A DNA stretch of 5,194 bases from an uncultured Pseudomonas sp. (GTDB lineage Bacteria > Pseudomonadota > Gammaproteobacteria > Pseudomonadales > Pseudomonadaceae), in contig CALMID010000483.1 in the NCBI GenBank assembly GCA_937863915.1, forward strand, positions 1 through 5,194. The letters run 5' to 3'. Under the pieces are notes generated by a model. It was given only the letters and a program-made list of their open reading frames with translations, was not told the origin of the DNA and searched no databases. Position 1 is the stretch's first letter. Each line of letters starts with the position of its first letter. A program made the translations under genes and the position numbers. This document shows positions 1 to 5,194 of this stretch, piece by piece.

Positions 1-1
1 C

Positions 2-382
2 TCAGGGATCGACTGCGCGCAGGCCCAGGCCGCTCTCCAGCAGCATCACCCGGTACTTGTGGATGGCGCCGGCGCGGATCTGTACGCGGTCGCTGCGAAT
101 CTGCTCGAAGCTGGGCTGGCAACCGGTATCGCCCATGATGCCCAGGCGCACCGAGACTTCGCCCGGCGGCAGGTTGTAGGAAGCGGACTGGCCCTGGAAC
201 AGGCGGCTGACCAACTGATCCTGCAGGTACACGCCGATGTCGCAGGCGGTGGCGATTTCCAGGCGCTCGCGGGAAATGATCAGCACGCCATAGTCGGGCG
301 TGCCGTGGGTCAGCTCTACGGCGCCGAGCCAGGAGCTGAACAGGCTGGCGCCACACAGGGCAAGGGCGGGAAGCAGGCGCAT
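2..382 (-). CDS. Small exported protein of unknown function
   Basis: I do not recognise this 126-residue protein. Residues 1-21 look like a signal peptide: Arg2, a hydrophobic core of Leu/Ala/Phe, then a likely signal-peptidase I site after Leu-Gly-Ala (residue 21). Cys10 lies inside the core, but Ala-Leu precedes it, which is a poor lipobox, so a soluble periplasmic protein is more likely than a lipoprotein. The mature part has exactly two cysteines (47 and 88), which could form a disulfide. The stretch around residues 50-80 (VYLQDQLVSRL, then YNLPPGEVSVRL) resembles the small beta-rich PEGA or DUF2846-like modules of envelope proteins; this is an impression from pattern only. The ATG at 382 is chosen because GGAG lies 6 nt upstream and the signal peptide then starts cleanly; a TTG 30 nt further upstream would put ten polar residues in front and would overlap the likely -10. 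It is divergent from the copper operon. The stop is TGA at positions 4-2. Confidence 0.75.
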   Translation of the reverse strand: MRLLPALALCGASLFSSWLGAVELTHGTPDYGVLIISRERLEIATACDIGVYLQDQLVSRLFQGQSASYNLPPGEVSVRLGIMGDTGCQPSFEQIRSDRVQIRAGAIHKYRVMLLESGLGLRAVDP

Positions 383-411
383 GGAGGACTCCGCGAAGGC
401 TGGTTGGCTCA

Positions 412-417
412 ATTATC
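412..417 (-). promoter_or_regulatory. Possible -10 element of the minus-strand gene
   Basis: Read on the minus strand this is GATAAT, five of six matches to TATAAT, 29 nt before the ATG at 382. No convincing -35 lies 16-18 bp upstream; the sequence there (ATCAAG/GATCAA) belongs to the repeat element at 433-477. A promoter helped by an activator, or another promoter position, remains possible. Confidence 0.35.
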
Positions 418-432
418 GGCCGGCTCAGCCAT

Positions 433-477
433 GGCTTGATCAGATTGGGTTTGATCAGAGAGGGCCTGACCCGATCT
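433..477. repeat. Imperfect 15-bp tandem repeat upstream of the copper promoter
   Basis: Three consecutive 15-bp units begin at 433, 448 and 463. Unit 1 is GGCTTGATCAGATTG and unit 2 is GGTTTGATCAGAGAG, with 12 of 15 identical. Unit 3, GGCCTGACCCGATCT, matches unit 1 at 10 of 15. The next 15-bp step, at 478, starts GGCTTGAC, which is the first seven bases of unit 1 and contains the start of the -35 TTGACC. The step before, at 418, matches unit 1 at 8 of 15. Units 1 and 2 each contain the palindrome TGATCA. The element fills the space between the divergent promoters. Whether it is an operator array or only a decayed duplication cannot be told from sequence alone. Confidence 0.5.
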
Positions 478-480
478 GGC

Positions 481-511
481 TTGACCTTGCCACGGTGGCA
501 AGCCGCAGGCT
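481..511 (+). promoter_or_regulatory. CueR-type (MerR family) copper-responsive promoter
   Basis: The -35 TTGACC (481-486) and the -10 CAGGCT (506-511) are 19 bp apart, the over-long spacing typical of MerR-family activated promoters. A perfect 8-bp inverted repeat, CTTGCCAC and GTGGCAAG around one central G, spans 486-502 within that spacer. The left half ACCTTGCC fits the Pseudomonas CueR operator as I remember it (ACCTTGCC...GGCAAGGT); the outer bases of the right half (CC in place of GT) do not. The -10 has the same nAnnCT form as the E. coli copA (TAACCT) and cueO (TATGCT) promoters. Transcription should begin near 518, giving a leader of about 25 nt before copZ. A copper regulator is favoured over other MerR members because the first gene is a copper chaperone. 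cueR itself is not in the window. Confidence 0.85.
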
Positions 512-542
512 AGAACCTCTAAACGTGAAAAGGAGAAGCATC

Positions 543-743
543 ATGCAGGTATTCCAGGTTCAGGGCATGAGCTGTGCGCACTGTGTGCGGGCCATTACCC
601 AGGCGCTGCAGGCGGCGGATGCCGCGGCGGTGGTCGAGGTTGATCTGGCGGCGGGTGAGGTGCGGGTCGCCAGTACGCTCAGCAACGAGCAGATTGCCGC
701 GCTGATCGTGGCTGAAGGCTACGAGGCCAGTGCCCGGAACTGA
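543..743 (+). CDS. copZ: CopZ/Atx1-like cytoplasmic copper chaperone (HMA domain)
   Basis: This 66-residue protein is one heavy-metal-associated domain with nothing added, the usual size for bacterial CopZ. The metal site is GMSCAHC at residues 8-14, with Cys11 and Cys14 as the expected Cu(I) ligands. The order beta-alpha-beta-beta-alpha can be followed: VFQVQGM, a helix after Cys14, VVEVDL, EVRVAS, then the helix NEQIAALIVAEGY. Gly59-Tyr60 sit in the loop near the metal site, as in known CopZ proteins. There is no signal peptide, so it acts in the cytoplasm, binding Cu(I) and passing it to partners such as a CopA ATPase or buffering it. The ATG at 543 has AGGAGA at 531-536, 6 nt upstream. 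The reading frame is open further upstream, but that part crosses the promoter and is not coding. It is the first gene after the CueR-type promoter and is followed by efflux genes on the same strand. Confidence 0.9.
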   Translation: MQVFQVQGMSCAHCVRAITQALQAADAAAVVEVDLAAGEVRVASTLSNEQIAALIVAEGYEASARN

Positions 744-860
744 GCGGCTGCGGTGGCGGCGCGGGGGTGTTTGCAGCTACAGTGCCAGCAGGAAATAAAT
801 TGAAATTAATTGGTGCCGGGCGGTTCTCTCGGTGCCGATTGCTGGCAGGAGATCTCTTGT
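744..860 (+). other. copZ-mexP spacer with potential leader structure
   Basis: This 117-nt gene-free spacer has no clear terminator, so copZ transcripts should read into the adaptor gene. It holds an AT-rich island (about 790-811) in otherwise GC-rich DNA. A perfect 8-bp inverted repeat, TGCCAGCA (783-790) and TGCTGGCA (840-847), encloses 49 nt. Inside it, GGTGCCG occurs at 812-818 and again at 831-837; as RNA, 812-818 can pair with 830-836 over seven pairs, two of them G-U, with an 11-nt loop. The outer 3' arm ends at the first base of the AGGAGA ribosome binding site. This suggests, without proof, translational control of the adaptor or an mRNA processing site. Confidence 0.4.
847..852 (+). 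promoter_or_regulatory. Ribosome binding site that fixes the adaptor start
   Basis: AGGAGA stands 8 nt before the ATG at 861. It favours this ATG over the in-frame TTG at 810, which has no comparable site and would put 17 unrelated residues before a normal signal peptide. Confidence 0.75.
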
Positions 861-2009
861 ATGCCGCTGGATCGTGGTTTGCCCTTCGCCCTGGCCATTC
901 TGGCCACCTTCACCTGCTCTTCCGCCCTGGCCAGCCCGGCCGCTGCCACCCCGCCGCCGGCGCAGGTGCTGGTCGAGCAGACCAAGCTGGAAGACCTGGC
1001 GTTCTACCTGGAATATCCGGGGCGTACCGCCGGTTATCGCGAGGTGCAGGTGCGCGCTCAGGTCAGTGGCATCCTGCAGCAGCGCAGCTATCAGGAAGGC
1101 TCCCAGGTGAAACAGGGCCAGGTGCTGTTCAGCATCGATCCACGTACCTATCAGGCCGCCCTGGCGCGCGCCAAGGGTGCCCTGGCTCAGGAGCAGGCGC
1201 GCTACCGGCAGACCGAGCGTGACCTGCGGCGTATCCGCGAACTGCAGAAGAAGGGCTTTGCCAGCGAAAGCGAGCTGGATAACGCCATCTCCAACTTCGA
1301 GCAGAGCAAGGCCAATATCGAGGCCGCCAAGGCCGAGGTGCAGTCCAAGCAGATCGATCTCGACTACACCACGGTGGAGGCGCCGATTTCCGGCATCACC
1401 AGCAAGGAAGCGGTTTCCGAAGGCAGCCTGATCGTTGCCAACGATCCCAACTCCAGCCTGCTGACCCAGATCACCCAGCTCGACCCGATCTACGTCAACT
1501 ATGCCTATGCCGACCGCGAGGCCGCGCGTCTGCGCGAGGACGTGCAGAACGGCGTGGTGCGCCTGCCCGAAGACAACCAGCTGACCGCCGAGATCATTTT
1601 CGGCGACGGCAGCCTGTATGCGCAGAAGGGCAAGGTCGATTTTACCGACAGCCTGATCGACAAGGGTACCGGCACCGTCAGTGCCCGCGCCATCGTGCCC
1701 AACACCGAGCAGACCCTGCTGCCGGGGCAGTTCGTGCGCATCCGCATTTCCGGCATGGTCCGGCCGAACTCCATCACCGTGCCGGAAAAGGCCCTGGCCC
1801 AGAGCCCGGCCGGCAACTTCGTCTATGTGGTCGATGAGCAGGGCCTGGCCCAGCCGCGCCCGGTGGATACCGACATGATCAACAAGGGCCGCTGGGTGAT
1901 TCGCTCCGGTCTCAAGGAGGGCGAGCGGGTCATCGTTGATGGTCTGATTCGCGTGCGGCCCAAGCAGCCGGTGCAGGTCGTGGATGCGCTGCCGACTCAG
2001 CAGCCGTAA
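861..2009 (+). CDS. mexP: RND efflux periplasmic adaptor subunit, MexP-like
   Basis: This 382-residue membrane fusion protein joins an RND pump to an outer-membrane channel in the periplasm. Residues 1-24 form a signal peptide with likely cleavage after Ala-Leu-Ala24. Cys19 is preceded by Thr-Phe-Thr, not a lipobox, so unlike MexA or AcrA it is probably not lipidated. The adaptor domains follow in order: first half of the barrel-sandwich (lipoyl) domain at about 56-94, with VRAQVSGIL and the EGSQVKQGQVLFSIDP motif; an alpha-hairpin at about 95-167; second lipoyl half at about 168-203 (VEAPISGIT); beta-barrel at about 204-297 (LLPGQFVRIRI); membrane-proximal domain to about 370. At the hairpin tip Arg124, Leu128 and Ser135 fit the RxxxLxxxxxxS motif used by adaptors that dock to TolC-type channels, so an outer-membrane partner is expected. 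The gene lies 117 nt after copZ and 12 nt before the pump gene. The family is certain; the name MexP rests on the copper-promoter context. Confidence 0.87.
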   Translation: MPLDRGLPFALAILATFTCSSALASPAAATPPPAQVLVEQTKLEDLAFYLEYPGRTAGYREVQVRAQVSGILQQRSYQEGSQVKQGQVLFSIDPRTYQAALARAKGALAQEQARYRQTERDLRRIRELQKKGFASESELDNAISNFEQSKANIEAAKAEVQSKQIDLDYTTVEAPISGITSKEAVSEGSLIVANDPNSSLLTQITQLDPIYVNYAYADREAARLREDVQNGVVRLPEDNQLTAEIIFGDGSLYAQKGKVDFTDSLIDKGTGTVSARAIVPNTEQTLLPGQFVRIRISGMVRPNSITVPEKALAQSPAGNFVYVVDEQGLAQPRPVDTDMINKGRWVIRSGLKEGERVIVDGLIRVRPKQPVQVVDALPTQQP

Positions 2010-2014
2010 GGGAG
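2008..2014 (+). promoter_or_regulatory. Ribosome binding site supporting a GTG start of the pump gene
   Basis: AAGGGAG overlaps the last two bases of the adaptor stop codon and ends 7 nt before GTG at 2022. Starting there gives [12 protein letters not shown], the conserved N-terminus of HAE-1 RND pumps, so the GTG is the real start. The close spacing suggests translational coupling of adaptor and pump. Confidence 0.8.
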
Positions 2015-2021
2015 CCTTGCC

Positions 2022-5000
2022 GTGATCTCACGTTTCTTCATCGATCGGCCGATCTTCGCGGCGGTGGTTTCCATCGTCATCACCCTGGCTGGTCTAGCCG
2101 CCATGAAAAGCCTGCCGGTGGCGCAATACCCGCAGATTCTGCCGCCGCAGGTACAGGTCACCACCAACTACCCAGGTGCCAGTGCCCAGGTCATCGCCGA
2201 GACGGTCGCCGCGCCGCTGGAGCAGCAGATCAACGGCGTCGAGGGCATGATCTACCAGCTGTCGACCTCGGCCGGCAGCGGCAGCATGAACCTCTCGGTG
2301 TACTTCCAGGTCGGTCGCGACCCGGACCAGGCCACCATCGACGTCAACAACCGGGTGCAGGCCGCGCTTTCCAAGCTGCCGGAGGAAGTGCGCCGGCAGG
2401 GCGTGACGGTGATGAAGAAGTCGTCGGACATCCTGCAGATGGTGACGATGTTCTCCCCGGACGATTCCAAGACGCCGCTGGAGATCAGTAACTACGCGCT
2501 GATCAACGTCATCGACGAAATCAAGCGCCTGCCCGGTGTGGGCGACGTCACCCAGTTCGGCGCCAAGGACTACTCCATGCGTGTCTGGCTGCGCCCGGAC
2601 AAGCTGGCGCAGTACGGCCTGACGCCGACCGACGTGGTCAACGCCATTCGCGAGCAGAACTCGCAGTTTGCCGCCGGCAGCTTCGGCCAGGAGCCACTCA
2701 ACGAGCCGCAGGCGTTCACCTATACCGTGACCACCCAGGGCCGCCTGGTCGATCCCAAGGAATTCGAGAGAATCATCCTGCGCAGTGACGACAGCGGTGC
2801 CAGCCTGACTCTTGGCGATATCGCCCGGGTCGAGCTGGGGGCGCAGGACTACTCGCTGGTGACCTCCCTCAACGGCCAGCGCAACGCCTCTTTCGGCATC
2901 TACCCGCAACCGGGCGCCAACGCCCTGGATACCGCGCAGGCCGTGCGCGACACCATGGCGCGGTTGTCCGAGCGTTTCCCCGATGGCATCGAATACAAGA
3001 TTCCCTACGACACCACGGTGTTCGTCGAGGTCTCCATCGAGGAGGTGATCCACACCTTCTTCGAGGCCCTGGCCCTGGTGGTGCTGGTGGTCTTCATCTT
3101 CCTGCAGAACTGGCGCGCCACGCTGATCCCGGTGCTGGCCATTCCGGTATCGCTGGTCGGCACCTTTGCCGGCATGTACCTGCTGGGCTTCTCGATCAAC
3201 CTGCTGACGCTTTTCGGCCTGGTGCTGGCCATCGGCATCGTGGTGGACGACGCCATCGTGGTGATCGAGAACGTCGAACGGGTGATGCGTACCGAGAAGA
3301 TCAGTGCGCGTGAGGCGGCGATCAAGGCCATGGAGGAGGTGACCGGGCCGATCATCGCCATCGTCCTGGTGCTCTGCGCGGTGTTCGTCCCGGTGGGCTT
3401 CCTGGGCGGTCTCAGCGGCGAGATGTACAAGCAGTTCGCGATCACCATCGCGGTGTCGGTGGTGATCTCCGGCATCGTCGCCCTGACCCTGTCGCCCGCG
3501 CTCTGCGCGCTGCTGCTGAAGGACGAGCACAAGGAGCCGATTGCACCGTTCCGCGTGTTCAACCGTGCCTTCGACAGGATGACCGAAGGTTATGGTGCCG
3601 GGGTCACCTTCTTCCTCAAGCGTTCGCTGGTCGGTCTGCTGCTGTTCGGCGGCATGATCGCCCTGACCGTCGGCCTGTTCTCCCGCGTGCCGACCTCGCT
3701 GGTGCCGGATGAAGACCAGGGCTATGTGCTCAATGCCTACTTCCTGCCGCCAGCGGCCTCGCTGTCGCGTACCGAGGCGCTGACCAGCGACTTCGACAAG
3801 AAGCTGATGGCCCACCCGGCGACCCGCGATGTGGTCACCTTCGCCGGCATGGACATCCTCTCCAACAGTAACCGCACCAACGCCGCGGTGACCTTCGTGC
3901 CGCTCAAGGACTGGAAGGAACGCACCACGCCGGAGCTGGATGCGCGCAACCTGACCCGGACCTTCATGGCCATGGGCATGCAGGAGAAGGACGGCATGAT
4001 GGCCTCCTTCAACCCGCCGCCCATTACCGGCATGAGTACCACCGGCGGTTTCGAGGCCTTCATCCAGAACCGCAGCGGTGCCACGGCCCAGCAGATGGCG
4101 GCCAAGGTTCAGGAGTTTCTCGCCGCCGCGGCCAAGCGTCCCGAGCTGGCCGGCATGCAGACCACCTTCGCCGCCAACGTGCCGCAGTACTTCGTAGACC
4201 TCGACCGCACCAAGACCCGCGCCCTGGGCGTGGCGGTCAACGACGTGTTCACCGCCATGCAGTCGACGTTCGGCAGCTACTACGTCAACGACTTCAACCT
4301 GTTCGGCCGTACCTGGAAGGTCAGCCTGCAGTCCGAGGCCGAGTTCCGTCGCAAGCCGCAGGATCTGTCGCAGGTCTACGTGCGCTCCAATACGGGCGAT
4401 CTGATCCCGCTGTCCTCGCTGATCAAGGTCGAACGCATTCTCGGCCCTGAGACCTTCACCCGCTTCAACGTCTACCCGGCGGCGAAGATTCTCGGTGGGC
4501 CGGCGCCGGGCTACAGCTCCGGCCAGGCGATTGCGGCGATTCAGGAAGTGGCTGCCGAGGTACTGGGCAGCGACTACACCGTGGGCTGGATCGGCTCGGC
4601 CTATCAGGAACTGGCCAGCCAGGGCTCGGGCACTATTGCCTTCGTCTTCGGCCTGATCATGGTGTTCCTCATCCTCGCCGCCCAGTACGAGCGCTGGAGC
4701 CTGCCGCTGGCGGTGGTCACCGCAGTGCCGTTCGCGGTGTTCGGCGCGATTCTGGCCGTGTGGCTGCGCGGGATTCAGAACGACCTGTACTTCCAGGTCG
4801 GCCTGATTACCCTGATCGGCCTGGCGGCGAAGAACGCCATTCTGATCATCGAGTTCGCCGTGATGCTGCGTGAAGAGGGCAAGGGCATCTTCGAATCGGC
4901 GCTGGAAGCCGCCAAGCTGCGCTTCCGCCCGATCGTGATGACCTCGCTGGCCTTCATCCTCGGTTGCGTGCCGCTGGCCATCAGCAGTGGTGCCGGCTCC

Positions 5001-5165
5001 GCCAGCCGTCACTCGATTGGCACCGGGGTGATCGGCGGCATGCTCGCCGCGACCCTGCTGGCGATCTTCCTGATCCCGATGTTCTACCTGTGGGTCGAAA
5101 GCTTCAGTGCCAAGCTGGATAAACTGGGCAAGAAACCGGCGGCGACCGGCGACAGCCCGCACTGA
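2022..5165 (+). CDS. mexQ: HAE-1 family RND multidrug efflux permease, MexQ-like
   Basis: This 1047-residue inner-membrane proton/substrate antiporter is the pump of a tripartite exporter and has full length for the family (AcrB 1049). It starts with [12 protein letters not shown] and has the HAE-1 signature [14 protein letters not shown] (31-44). Twelve membrane segments can be placed: TM1 at about 10-28, TM2-6 at about 341-497, TM7 at about 535-555, TM8-12 at about 870-1025, with two large periplasmic loops (about 29-340 and 556-869). The proton-relay residues are intact: Asp409 and Asp410 in TM4 ([16 protein letters not shown]), Lys937 in TM10, Arg967 and Thr974 near TM11, matching AcrB D407, D408, K940, R971 and T978. 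In the porter domain, Phe179, Phe607 and Phe625 correspond to AcrB F178, F610 and F628, but F615 and F617 are Ile612 and Ser614. A methionine cluster lies at 649-671. Sequence features are HAE-1 (organic compounds), not the heavy-metal CusA type. The name MexQ comes from the copper-promoter and copZ context. Stop TGA at 5163-5165. Confidence 0.88.
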   Translation: MISRFFIDRPIFAAVVSIVITLAGLAAMKSLPVAQYPQILPPQVQVTTNYPGASAQVIAETVAAPLEQQINGVEGMIYQLSTSAGSGSMNLSVYFQVGRDPDQATIDVNNRVQAALSKLPEEVRRQGVTVMKKSSDILQMVTMFSPDDSKTPLEISNYALINVIDEIKRLPGVGDVTQFGAKDYSMRVWLRPDKLAQYGLTPTDVVNAIREQNSQFAAGSFGQEPLNEPQAFTYTVTTQGRLVDPKEFERIILRSDDSGASLTLGDIARVELGAQDYSLVTSLNGQRNASFGIYPQPGANALDTAQAVRDTMARLSERFPDGIEYKIPYDTTVFVEVSIEEVIHTFFEALALVVLVVFIFLQNWRATLIPVLAIPVSLVGTFAGMYLLGFSINLLTLFGLVLAIGIVVDDAIVVIENVERVMRTEKISAREAAIKAMEEVTGPIIAIVLVLCAVFVPVGFLGGLSGEMYKQFAITIAVSVVISGIVALTLSPALCALLLKDEHKEPIAPFRVFNRAFDRMTEGYGAGVTFFLKRSLVGLLLFGGMIALTVGLFSRVPTSLVPDEDQGYVLNAYFLPPAASLSRTEALTSDFDKKLMAHPATRDVVTFAGMDILSNSNRTNAAVTFVPLKDWKERTTPELDARNLTRTFMAMGMQEKDGMMASFNPPPITGMSTTGGFEAFIQNRSGATAQQMAAKVQEFLAAAAKRPELAGMQTTFAANVPQYFVDLDRTKTRALGVAVNDVFTAMQSTFGSYYVNDFNLFGRTWKVSLQSEAEFRRKPQDLSQVYVRSNTGDLIPLSSLIKVERILGPETFTRFNVYPAAKILGGPAPGYSSGQAIAAIQEVAAEVLGSDYTVGWIGSAYQELASQGSGTIAFVFGLIMVFLILAAQYERWSLPLAVVTAVPFAVFGAILAVWLRGIQNDLYFQVGLITLIGLAAKNAILIIEFAVMLREEGKGIFESALEAAKLRFRPIVMTSLAFILGCVPLAISSGAGSASRHSIGTGVIGGMLAATLLAIFLIPMFYLWVESFSAKLDKLGKKPAATGDSPH

Positions 5166-5180
5166 GTCGATAACGACTTG
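5163..5180 (+). other. Small hairpin overlapping the pump stop codon
   Basis: AGTCG-ATAA-CGACT (5165-5178) is a 5-bp stem with a four-base loop, extended by two G-U pairs to include the TGA stop. No T-run follows, so it is not an intrinsic terminator. The window ends 14 nt later, before any further start codon with a ribosome binding site, and the operon may continue. Confidence 0.3.
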
Positions 5181-5194
5181 CCAACAACGCCACC

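Noticed and set aside
383..412. A TTG start giving the minus-strand protein ten extra residues.
   Set aside because: The start would overlap the likely -10 element, and the extra residues are polar and would precede the signal peptide.
300..542. An upstream extension of the copZ reading frame.
   Set aside because: It crosses the divergent gene start, the repeats and the CueR-type promoter, and the ATG at 543 has a strong ribosome binding site and gives a complete HMA domain.
744..780. A possible terminator after copZ (GCTGC at 747-751 with GCAGC at 773-777).
   Set aside because: The stem is only five pairs with a 21-nt loop, and no T-run follows.
810..860. A TTG start giving an adaptor 17 residues longer.
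   Set aside because: No ribosome binding site lies before the TTG, and the ATG at 861 has one and begins a normal signal peptide.
844..860. TGGCAG followed by TTGT, resembling a sigma-54 promoter.
   Set aside because: The two halves are 8 nt apart instead of 5, and the second half lacks the needed GC; the TGGCAG belongs to the inverted repeat and ribosome binding site.
2094..5162. A stop-free frame of 1022 codons on the minus strand, opposite almost the whole pump gene.
   Set aside because: Its product is low-complexity and rich in His, Arg, Gln, Gly and Glu, which is the usual shadow of a GC-biased gene read in antisense. It has no recognisable domain, and the sense frame is an intact RND pump.
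2022..5165. The possibility that the pump is a CusA-type heavy-metal exporter.
   Set aside because: The N-terminus and the LPVAQYP signature are of the HAE-1 class, and the CusA-type methionine triad arrangement was not recognised.

Overview
The window looks like a chromosomal segment of a Pseudomonas species: high GC with strong G/C third-position bias, Pseudomonas-style proteins, and a CueR-type promoter. The genus is inferred from general sequence character and cannot be refined without a search. No mobile element, tRNA, rRNA or CRISPR array is visible, and both ends appear to run into ordinary neighbouring DNA.

Layout: (1) Positions 2-382, minus strand, hold a small unrecognised protein with a signal peptide and two cysteines in the mature part. 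(2) Positions 383-542 are a divergent regulatory region. They hold a plausible -10 for the minus-strand gene, an imperfect 15-bp tandem repeat (433-477), and a MerR/CueR-class copper promoter (481-511) in which a perfect 8-bp inverted repeat lies between a -35 and a -10 that are 19 bp apart. (3) Positions 543-743 encode a 66-residue CopZ/Atx1-like copper chaperone. (4) Positions 744-860 are a gene-free spacer with an AT-rich island and complementary arms that could fold into a leader structure ending at the next ribosome binding site. (5) Positions 861-2009 encode an RND periplasmic adaptor. (6) Positions 2022-5165 encode an HAE-1-type RND inner-membrane pump, starting at GTG only 12 nt after the adaptor stop. 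(7) The last 29 bases carry a small hairpin at the pump stop codon and no terminator, so the operon may continue, most likely into an outer-membrane channel gene.

Working model: Cu(I)-bound CueR activates the promoter at 481-511. This raises the cytoplasmic copper chaperone and, by read-through, a tripartite efflux pump of the MexPQ-OpmE kind. From established knowledge, mexPQ-opmE of P. aeruginosa belongs to the CueR copper regulon although its pump is of the drug-exporting (HAE-1) class. As I recall, in PAO1 the small copZ-like gene lies on the other side of the mexPQ-opmE genes, so its position here, first in the operon, would be a rearranged version of the same module. The mexP/mexQ names rest on family features plus context, not on an alignment.

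Points most worth a second look: the 15-bp repeat that runs in phase up to the copper promoter, the potential RNA structure ahead of the adaptor, a methionine cluster in the porter domain of the pump, and a switch loop without the phenylalanines of AcrB.
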